Assembly (NCBI GenBank): GCA_907165275.2
Contig: OU015660.1
Location: forward strand, 8,806,501-8,870,500
Direction of reading: 5' to 3'
Length of the DNA: 64,000 nt
Source of the DNA: Zygaena filipendulae
Lineage: Eukaryota; Arthropoda; Insecta; Lepidoptera; Zygaenidae
Part shown: positions 63,001-64,000 of the stretch, in pieces
How the letters are laid out: the number at the start of each line of letters is the position of its first letter
Numbering within the stretch: position 1 is the first letter of the stretch
Notes under the pieces: generated by a model
The model's input: the letters and a program-made list of their open reading frames with translations, nothing else
The model's database searches: none
What the model was told of the DNA's origin: nothing
Translations under genes and position numbers: made by a program

Positions 63001-63880
63001 TCAAATTATTTCCTGTTTTAAATTGTGTAAAGGAAACATCGTTCCGGGAATACTAAGGAATATCTAAATACAGCTAATCTGATAATGAATGGAACACTTG
63101 TTTCAACCACAAAACGAAAGGAATCAAAATTATAAACTCCTTTGTGGAATCGGTCGCGTAATTTAAAATTCATAAAATGAGGTCTATTTCATAATATATT
63201 ATGTTTTTAATCTTTGTTACCTACTCTTTTGCATTTTACTTTCAGATGGTGAAACTAAAAAGTCAAATTTAGAATCAATACCTGGCTTGGGACCGGCAGT
63301 GAGCGCTGCAAGTAAGTCAATCATTCCAATATCTGTCCAAAAGAAAGATTCATTCATTTCAGCACTGACAAATTCATTTCGGATAGGAAAAAAAATATTT
63401 ATTACGTTCAAAATTAACAAGTTGATTGAAGGTCCGAGAGAAAATCATTATGCTGACTCTTGCTTACTGCTTATTAAACTTAAAGTTTATATCACCAAAA
63501 GCTTAACTTCTTTGATTGGTGAACTTTTAGCTCTGGAACATTAAATAATATTAATTCTCTAAAACCTTAACGTTAATGTCTTCATCTACAAATACATGAA
63601 AGCGTAGTTTTCAGTAAGCCGGTCACGAATGAAGGGGTGTTGCTTTATAAAACTTTCAGAAGGGGTATCACTAAAGTGTCATGTCTATTTCAGCGTCGTC
63701 CTGCCATCAAGTATTCAGCAGCGATAAGAGTAAAAGCGGGAAATTGATCTCTCCCTTATACCCGTCTCCTTATCCCCAAAAAACGCAATGTCACTATGAC
63801 TTTCTGGCACGCGGAAGGGAACGGATTAGGTTGCTCTTTGAGGACTTCAGCCTGCTGAGATTAACGGACCACGTAATTGA
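23978..63880 (+). CDS. Multi-CUB-domain secreted/membrane protein, suppressor of lurcher protein 1 (SOL1)-like, 3' end beyond window
   Basis: Ten exons join without a phase conflict into 396 residues plus two bases, still open at the right. Residues 1-32 form a signal peptide with hydrophobic core [12 protein letters not shown]1 (about 37-170) has C37/C66 and C95/C128. CUB2 (about 185-306) has C185/C216 and C244/C268. A 22-residue linker follows, and CUB3 starts at C338/C367. CUB domains are extracellular beta-sandwich modules that bind partner proteins. No protease, EGF or LDL-A domain appears between them, which argues against tolloid, cubilin and NETO. SOL1 has several CUB domains and one membrane anchor and modulates glutamate-receptor desensitisation in worm and insects. 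The SOL1 identity is an inference; the CUB architecture is seen directly. Confidence 0.75.
25247..25442 (+). mobile_element. Lep1-type Helitron
   Basis: TCCTTACTAATATTATAAGTA at the start; ACGCTTTCACGCCTTAACGG and CATCATGAAATTTTGCATAC in the middle; GTGAAACCGCAGGGAACAG and CTAG at the end. Full length, with a slightly decayed palindrome. Confidence 0.85.
26195..26350 (-). mobile_element. Helitron 3' half, - strand
   Basis: CTAGCGGTTCCCCGTGG, GAGTTCCCGCTGGAATTCCG and CTGAGAACGTGTATACAAAA follow the family in reverse. It ends in a CAGACAGACAGAAAGACAG tract. Confidence 0.65.
26908..27200 (-). pseudogene. 5'-truncated non-LTR retrotransposon (end of ORF2)
   Basis: On the - strand the frame 26963-27193 ends with residues typical of the C-terminus of jockey/R1-like reverse-transcriptase proteins of Lepidoptera: [30 protein letters not shown] and FLKGRQR. 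A short 3' untranslated region (CACCTGCCCGTTTGCCCC) and an A-run (T-run on the + strand at 26910-26917) follow. All catalytic parts are missing, so it is a dead fragment made by incomplete reverse transcription. Confidence 0.75.
29190..29300. repeat. GCGGAT-type short-unit repeat
   Basis: Degenerate units GCGGATGTGGATGCAGATG, GCGGATGCGGATGCGAAT and, in reverse, CATCCGCATGTACATCCGC. The reverse and forward units face each other and could pair. Probably the edge of a mobile repeat. Confidence 0.6.
29303..29482 (+). mobile_element. Helitron, CTTCCCGC-TGTCTGTCCCTATG type
   Basis: Contains AAAACAAAGTCACTTCCCGC, TGTCTGTCCCTATGCTTAG, then AAATTACCGCTGGTGAAACC and GGAACAGCTAG. Related copies lie at 56290-56474 and 59832-60375. 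Confidence 0.7.
31594..31660 (+). repeat. 3' end of a non-LTR element
   Basis: ACTTACCATCAAGTGTACCA and CTTGCCCGTTTGCC followed by an A-tail match the 3' untranslated end of the fragment at 26908-27200. Nothing of the coding part remains. Confidence 0.6.
32485..32534 (+). mobile_element. Helitron 3' end fragment
   Basis: TTTCCCGCGGGAACGGCG, AGGTGAAACCGCGAGG and AACAGCTAG, directly followed (three bases) by the next Lep1 copy. Confidence 0.7.
32538..32737 (+). mobile_element. Lep1-type Helitron
   Basis: TCTTAATGTTATAAATTCC at the start, ACGGCTTAACGGCTCAACCG in the middle and CGCGGGTGAAACCGTGG, ACAGATAG at the end. The 68-residue open frame through it is not a gene. Confidence 0.8.
34205..34277 (+). 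CDS. Signal-peptide exon of the CUB gene (73 nt)
   Basis: Acceptor CTCCTTATTTTCAG and donor GTAAGT flank 24 codons plus one base: [20 protein letters not shown] and four more residues. The leucine-rich run is a signal-peptide core; cleavage may fall after HTVDEGHA. It enters in phase 0 and leaves in phase 1. The leftover A completes a serine codon with the GC that opens the next exon, directly before the first CUB cysteines. Confidence 0.7.
34630..34760 (-). repeat. 3' part of a retroposon with ATA-rich tail
   Basis: AAATAAATAAATAATAATAA followed by GTGCACTAGCCCCCAAACTA and GGCGCCAGCAGCC. The A/T-rich tail beside a conserved unique block fits a reversed LINE/SINE end; the family name is not known to me. 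Confidence 0.45.
36684..36832. mobile_element. Palindromic MITE (ACGGCCGCACTCAGAG family), half deleted
   Basis: ACGGCCGCACTCAGAGTCG at the left and ATGCGGCCGTA at the right, with TCTGATTGCGG and TTTTGTTTTAAAAATCT inside. It lacks the left inner arm found in the other two copies. Confidence 0.7.
37020..37260. mobile_element. Palindromic MITE (ACGGCCGCACTCAGAG family)
   Basis: Bounded by TACGGCCGCACTCAGAGTCG and CGACTCTGAGTACGGACGTA. The arms pair over about 75 bp, including AGATTTTTAAAACAAAACTG and its mirror. Flanking TA suggests a Tc1/mariner-type target. It lies 350 bp upstream of the CUB1 exon. Confidence 0.8.
37613..37793 (+). CDS. CUB1, first half
   Basis: Encodes residues 34-94, including [17 protein letters not shown], the CUB signature [15 protein letters not shown], and FKDFDI, whose acidic residues sit where calcium-binding CUB domains hold Asp/Glu. 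Acceptor TCTCTATTGTAG, donor GTGAGT. It leaves in phase 2 (GA), the next exon adding T to give Asp, then the third CUB cysteine. It is strikingly G+C-rich with G/C in most third codon positions, unlike the later exons. The 92-residue antisense frame here is its shadow. Confidence 0.85.
38610..38845 (-). mobile_element. Lep1/MINE-1 Helitron, - strand
   Basis: On the + strand: CTGCGGTTTCACCTGTG, GATCCCGCGGGAGTTCC, ACATACATCCATACATC (remnant of the ATCC microsatellite) and the reversed 5' end ...TAAGTAAGGA. CTAG is lost (CTTGCTG). Confidence 0.75.
39058..39351 (-). mobile_element. Helitron, TCTATATAATAAAAATGAATCG type, - strand
   Basis: CTAGCTGTGCCCCGCGG on the left and ATTCATTTTTATTATATAGA on the right (+ strand). 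It is nearly the same sequence as 21332-21634 in the opposite orientation, with the same partial duplication of the 3' module. Confidence 0.85.
40074..40286 (-). mobile_element. Helitron, TCTATACATATAAAT type, 3' end missing
   Basis: + strand CGTCAAAATCGGTCCAGCCA, CAGACAGACAGAC and TCAACCTATTTATATGTATA up to a GA end. Same family as 40568-40825 and 2207-2518. Confidence 0.65.
40460..40563 (+). mobile_element. Lep1-type Helitron 3' half
   Basis: AGAGAAAAGGACAACGGCAC, TTTCCCGCGGGAACTCCG and GTGAAACCACGGGGTACAG, with the tip CTAG replaced by CGTA. The next Helitron begins five bases later. Confidence 0.65.
40568..40825 (+). mobile_element. Helitron, TCTATACATATAAAT type, full length
   Basis: Starts TCTATACATATAAATAAAAT and ends ACGCAGGTGAAACCGCGG, GCATAGCTAG before T. 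Its 5' half is unrelated to Lep1 but its last 50 bases are nearly the same. Confidence 0.8.
41350..41588. mobile_element. Palindromic MITE (ACGGCCGCACTCAGAG family)
   Basis: Third copy: TATCCGCCGCACTCAG and CTCTGAGTGCGGCCGTA at the ends, with ACAAAACTGCCGCAAT and its mirror inside. Flanked by TA. Confidence 0.75.
42195..42325 (-). mobile_element. Lep1-type Helitron fragment, - strand
   Basis: + strand GTCCCTTTCTGTACCC, GAAAATGTGTATGCATAATT and GTGTGAAAGTGTGACAAACA match the family middle and 5' part reversed. Confidence 0.55.
43540..43680 (-). repeat. Dispersed repeat shared with 1400-1480
   Basis: GCCTCTATACGTTCAGCGG, AAGGCTGTGCGTTGATC and GTCAGTCAGTCATTCAGGAC. The block recurs at the left end of the window and looks like an end of a non-LTR element; orientation is uncertain. 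Confidence 0.5.
44608..44957 (+). mobile_element. Composite Lep1-type Helitron
   Basis: A first 5' part (ATACTAATATTATAAAGAGG to GAAATTTCCACGGGATCTCT) runs into a second body beginning TGTTTGTTTGTTACGCTTTC and ending GTGAAACCGCGGGGATCAG, CTAG. Two family copies are fused, the inner 3' and 5' tips being lost. Confidence 0.75.
45163..45371 (-). mobile_element. Lep1/MINE-1 Helitron, - strand, full length
   Basis: + strand CTAGTTGTGCCCCGCGG, TTTCACCCGCG, AGTTCCCGCGGGAATTCC, CATCCATCCATCCATAC and TTTATAATATTAGTAGGA. Both ends and the hairpin are intact; it is the best-preserved Lep1 copy here. Confidence 0.9.
45865..46094 (+). mobile_element. Helitron, TCTAATATATATAAATCACG type
   Basis: TCTAATATATATAAATCACG and TTGTTTGTCCGCGATGGACT at the 5' side; the common 3' module (TTACCGCGGATGAAATCGCG, GACAGCTAG) at the end. 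The GGAACT...GGAACTCCG module is doubled. Confidence 0.8.
46675..46991 (+). mobile_element. Helitron, TCTATATAATAAAAATGAATCG type, diverged
   Basis: TCTATACGTAGGTATATATA, AAAATGAATCCCTATTTCC, the doubled AACTCACGCG module and the end GGGCGCAGCTAG before T. It is a more diverged relative of 21332-21634. Confidence 0.75.
47142..47380. mobile_element. MITE with about 60-bp imperfect terminal inverted repeats
   Basis: ATACCACCAAAAACATAAAT, AAGGAAAGCCAAGTTC at the left are mirrored by GAACTTGGCTCTCC, ACATTTATGCTTTTGGTGAG at the right. A further GAACTTGGC copy lies inside. Related fragment at about 34385-34430. Confidence 0.7.
48346..48659 (-). mobile_element. Helitron with doubled 3' body, - strand
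   Basis: + strand CCCGCGGTTTCACGCGTGG, GAGTTGCCGCGGGAATTCCG, GTCACTCAGGATCACTTTAG; then again GAGTTCCCACGGGAATTCC, GTCATTCAGGATCACTGTAG; then CTCCTTATAATATTAGTAGA. The repeated unit is about 145 bp. Confidence 0.7.
48725..48840 (+). mobile_element. SINE-like fragment with tRNA B box
   Basis: CCTGGGTTCGAATCCCGC contains a B box (GGTTCGAATCC, 48747-48757). The body ATTTATTTGTATGACATTTTG resembles the SINE at 15890-16130. No A box or acceptor stem is seen, so it is not a tRNA gene. Confidence 0.5.
49230..49256. repeat. Left terminal inverted repeat of the Tc1 element
   Basis: 27 bp, the exact reverse complement of 50760-50786; preceded by TA. Confidence 0.95.
49492..50517 (+). CDS. Tc1-family transposase (DD34E)
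   Basis: Cuts and pastes the element at TA sites. The frame is open from 49390, but the start at 49492 (METERRR-like [13 protein letters not shown]) is preferred because it gives 341 residues, the usual Tc1 length, and puts the DNA-binding region first. Numbering from 49390: paired helix-turn-helix about 40-150, with [19 protein letters not shown] in the first half and [14 protein letters not shown] at its end. The catalytic triad is D187 (CFSDESRF), D277 ([10 protein letters not shown]) and E312 ([12 protein letters not shown]), with 34 residues between the last two, plus MVWAGI at 227-232. All family landmarks are present and there is no stop or frameshift. The two small antisense frames here are shadows. 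Confidence 0.95.
   Translation: MERRRHLSREEMLRAVGMIEAGSRQRTVALALNTSQSVISRLWTRYRSTGTVAERHGGRYRSTTRRQDRYIQILTRRAPTITAMMLAVRLHHSSGNLISDQTVRNRLHEVNLHSRRPLRVPPIAMHNRRIRYQWALEHRNWAEEQWRFVCFSDESRFGMRPDTRRIRHWRTPGRQQRLKSCQEVHPYSGGTIMVWAGIWIGGRTELIWIRGNLNAQIYGETIVSDVIVPLQVQIGPLFQLVHDNARPHTARVVRQTLAAANINVLPWPAQSPDLNPIEHAWDMLQRRALPNMEGIQSQEDLFLLLQRTWAAIPQRDLDELILSMPNRCSCVVSVRGRNTDY
50760..50786. repeat. Right terminal inverted repeat of the Tc1 element
   Basis: 27 bp, the exact mirror of the left repeat; followed by TA. Confidence 0.95.
51390..51510 (+). repeat. Fragment of a TGTCTGTCC-type Helitron
   Basis: TTCCGCGTCTGTTTGTCTGT, CTAAACTACGCAACGGATTT and GGTTTTCACTATCG match the body of the family seen at 29303-29482. 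The 3' module is absent. Confidence 0.5.
52234..52460. mobile_element. MITE, GGGCC...TTCACTATGACC family
   Basis: GGGCCTTTATTCACTATGAC at the left and GTCATAGTGAATAAGGGCCC at the right form about 22-bp terminal repeats. The flanks TGATATCC and AGATATTC match at 6 of 8 positions, which may be an aged 8-bp duplication. A second copy lies at 19789-20010. Confidence 0.75.
53080..53610 (-). mobile_element. TTAGTCCGTC-family MITE fragment, split by an insertion
   Basis: ATGACGTCACGAGCCTCCAC at the left and CTCCTAAAATTTGATGCGCT, then GACACGC and GACAGACTAAAT at the right, are in order the reverse of the family seen at 59208-59531. They are separated by an unrelated 383-bp insert (53110-53492). Confidence 0.6.
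53110..53492 (+). mobile_element. Probable retroposed insert with 13-bp target duplication
   Basis: CTCCACTCCTAAA occurs on both sides (53097-53109 and 53493-53505). The insert ends in a short A-run, as target-primed retroposition would give. It contains a (TTC)n tract near 53375. I recognise no gene or SINE head in it. Confidence 0.45.
54140..54320. repeat. Cluster of A/T-rich microsatellites
   Basis: (AATAC)n at about 54158-54186, (AAAT)n at 54213-54236 and (TTA)n at 54286-54303. No coding potential. Confidence 0.7.
54360..54519 (+). mobile_element. Degraded Lep1-type Helitron
   Basis: TAATGCCTTAACTACTTTAC, ACTTTTTATCCCGAAAT, GGGGGTGAATCCAGGGG and AACAGCTAG. It keeps the CTAG tip but has lost the 5' end. 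Confidence 0.65.
55040..55382 (+). mobile_element. Strongly degraded Helitron
   Basis: GTGTGTTTGTTTGTTCCC and ATCTCATCAGAGCAACGGAT at the left; CATGAGAGTAAAACCGTTGG and GTTGCTAG at the right. Much of the middle is unlike the other copies. Confidence 0.4.
56290..56474 (+). mobile_element. Helitron, TGTCTGTC type
   Basis: AAAACAAAATTCTCCGCC, TTTTTCACCAATTAATAG and GAGGAAGGTTTATAGG, then ACTGCGGGTGAAACCGTGG and GGCAGCTCG. The tip is CTCG instead of CTAG. Confidence 0.65.
57247..57536 (-). mobile_element. Two overlapping Lep1-type Helitrons, - strand
   Basis: + strand CTAGCTGTTCCCCGCGG, GTCCCGCGGGAATTCCGG, then a second 3' module at about 57362 (TTGCAGTGTCACTCGCGG, AGTTCCCGCAGGAATTTTGG) that runs on to GAGGCGTTAAGGCGTAAAAG. 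The first copy is truncated where the second begins. Confidence 0.7.
57690..57800. repeat. Dispersed repeat (CCCCCGGAGGAGTAGGCAGAG)
   Basis: AAGCCATGCCTGTCCCCCGG, AGTAGGCAGAGACTATATGG and GGACCTCCATTTGCAATAAA. I recall this block from moth genomes as part of a common retroposon; here it is short and non-coding. Confidence 0.4.
57940..58000 (-). repeat. Repeat end shared with 455-620
   Basis: GTCGAATTAAGAACCTCCTC and CTTTTTTGAAGTCGGTTTAA are the reverse complement of the start of the repeat at 455. Confidence 0.6.
58103..58159. repeat. 18-bp perfect inverted repeat, 75 bp before the CUB1 second-half exon
   Basis: ACATTATATTATGTAAAT and ATTTACATAATATAATGT enclose a 21-nt loop (58121-58141). 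It lies between the likely branch region and the end of the 20-kb intron. The stem is entirely A/T-rich. Confidence 0.75.
58235..58464 (+). CDS. CUB1, second half
   Basis: Begins after TTTTTTCAACAG and ends before GTAAGT. It encodes residues 95-170: [10 protein letters not shown] (third cysteine and the conserved Asp-Tyr), VLCGS (fourth cysteine), [12 protein letters not shown] (the typical CUB beta strand) and GFIGTFRF at the end. It includes a loop rich in Gly and Pro ([13 protein letters not shown]). It leaves in phase 1. Confidence 0.9.
59208..59531. mobile_element. MITE, TTAGTCCGTC family, with two CRE palindromes
   Basis: Outer ends GGGATGTGGAC / GTCAACATGCCC and inner ends TTAGTCCGTC / GACGGACTAA face each other. 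Two TGACGTCA sites (59354-59361, 59399-59406) are placed symmetrically near the centre. Non-coding. Confidence 0.75.
59832..60375 (+). mobile_element. Helitron, TGTCTGTCCCTATG type, interrupted by a MITE
   Basis: The left part holds AAACAAAGTCGCTTCCCGC, TGTCTGTCCCTATGTATGC and GAGGAAGGTTTATATTTAT. The right part (CTGCGGGAACTCCAAAATTA, GTGAAACCGCGGGGGACAG, CTAG) resumes after the MITE at 60008-60321. The MITE therefore inserted into the Helitron. Confidence 0.75.
60008..60321. mobile_element. MITE, TTAGTCCGTC family, with two CRE palindromes
   Basis: Same layout as 59208-59531: GCGATGTTGAC / GTCAAATAGCC outside, TTAGTCCGTC / GACGGACTAA inside, TGACGTCA at 60150-60157 and 60197-60204. Confidence 0.75.
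60403..60559 (+). CDS. CUB2, first part
   Basis: After CTTTACAG the exon encodes residues 171-223, with C185, the signature [18 protein letters not shown] and TYHFIA. The donor is GTATTG, weaker than the others. Phase 1 in and phase 2 out agree with both neighbours. It follows directly on a Helitron end at 60375, only 27 bp upstream of the exon. Confidence 0.88.
60560..61055 (+). other. Intron of the CUB gene (496 bp)
   Basis: Non-coding; no repeat recognised. Confidence 0.6.
61056..61115 (+). CDS. CUB2, second part (60 nt)
   Basis: The exon lies between TATGTTCCAG and the donor GTGAAT. It encodes [19 protein letters not shown]. An alternative donor ten bases earlier (GTGACG at 61106) would break the frame with the next exon, so the later one is chosen. 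Confidence 0.85.
61190..61278 (+). CDS. CUB2, third part
   Basis: After a long T-tract and CAG the exon encodes [14 protein letters not shown], the third cysteine and Asp of the CUB fold, then [15 protein letters not shown] with the fourth cysteine. The donor is GTGAGA. It is separated from the previous exon by an intron of only 74 bp. The 129-residue antisense frame at 61210-61599 is not a gene. Confidence 0.9.
61279..62077 (+). other. Intron of the CUB gene (799 bp)
   Basis: Non-coding and AT-rich; no repeat recognised. Confidence 0.6.
62078..62197 (+). CDS. CUB2, last part
   Basis: Encodes [19 protein letters not shown] and [12 protein letters not shown], the closing strands of the CUB fold. 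The acceptor is TTTGACACAG. The donor GTTTAG is weak but is the only GT nearby that keeps phase 1 for the next exon. Confidence 0.85.
62198..63245 (+). other. Intron of the CUB gene (1.0 kb)
   Basis: Non-coding; no repeat recognised. The reading frame would hit a stop soon after 62198 (GTTTAGCAACC...TAG) if the intron were kept. Confidence 0.6.
63246..63311 (+). CDS. Linker exon between CUB2 and CUB3
   Basis: Encodes about 22 residues, [20 protein letters not shown] then AA, without cysteine. Acceptor CATTTTACTTTCAG, donor GTAAGT, phase 1 on both sides. Being symmetrical, it could be skipped without shifting the frame, giving a shorter linker. Confidence 0.75.
63312..63693 (+). other. Intron of the CUB gene (382 bp)
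   Basis: Non-coding. The 85-residue frame 63287-63544 is the linker exon read through its donor and is not independent. Confidence 0.6.
63694..63880 (+). CDS. CUB3, first half; gene continues beyond the window
   Basis: Encodes [15 protein letters not shown] (C338), the signature [14 protein letters not shown] (C367) and [13 protein letters not shown]. It ends in phase 2 (GA) before GTGAGT, the same place and phase as the CUB1 half-domain exon. The next exon should therefore open with one base and a cysteine codon. The rest of CUB3, any CUB4 and the membrane anchor lie to the right of 64000. Confidence 0.88.
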
Positions 63881-64000
63881 GTGAGTTAATGAGGTGCCTT
63901 TACTTTGTCATCGTTCATCTCACTTAGATTGTTTGATATTTTGATGTAAATTAACCATTGTTTGATTAAACAATTTAATTACTAGTTTAAGTATTTGGTC

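Noticed and set aside
63287..63544. 85-residue frame read from the linker exon
   Set aside because: It is read-through into the intron past a perfect GTAAGT donor.
1..64000. CRISPR array, operon, ribosome binding sites or rRNA
   Set aside because: No regularly spaced repeats or prokaryotic gene organisation; all repeats are eukaryotic mobile DNA.

Overview
This window comes from an animal nuclear genome, almost certainly a moth or butterfly (Lepidoptera). The DNA is AT-rich, coding sequence is sparse and split by long introns, and dozens of copies of the lepidopteran Lep1/MINE-1 type of non-autonomous Helitron are present (5' TC(C)TACTAATATTATAAA, 3' GC hairpin then CTAG). There are also other small DNA elements, tRNA-derived SINE pieces and 5'-truncated non-LTR fragments. 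No bacterial, organellar or CRISPR-like features were seen.

One host gene can be assembled, on the + strand: a secreted or membrane-anchored multi-CUB-domain protein, most like suppressor of lurcher protein 1 (SOL1), an auxiliary protein of ionotropic glutamate receptors. Ten exons fit together in frame: start codon and signal peptide on two tiny exons (23971-24004 and 34205-34277); CUB1 (37613-37793 and 58235-58464); CUB2 (60403-60559, 61056-61115, 61190-61278, 62078-62197); a linker (63246-63311); and the first half of CUB3 (63694-63880). The gene runs off the right end. The CUB1 intron is about 20.4 kb. Two AT-poor patches (18980-19294 and 20700-21127) are weak candidates for its promoter and untranslated first exon.

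Left part (1-23.9 kb): mostly repeats, plus a complete-looking Ty1/copia retrotransposon (4738-9451, - strand) with two identical 198-bp LTRs and a 5-bp target duplication. Its protease segment is missing and gag and pol lie in different frames, so it looks young but defective. Middle (24-58 kb): the three long introns near the 5' end, filled with Helitrons, MITEs and one intact Tc1-type transposon (49230-50786) with an open DD34E transposase, perfect 27-bp terminal repeats and TA duplications. Right part (58-64 kb): the compact exon cluster of the CUB gene, with two CRE-site-carrying MITEs in its first intron.

The copia gag/pol and the Tc1 transposase belong to mobile DNA and have no evident relation to the host gene's function. 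Exon borders were read by eye from GT/AG signals, reading-phase agreement and CUB spacing; no alignment was run. Repeat family names come from recognisable ends and from memory of lepidopteran repeats.
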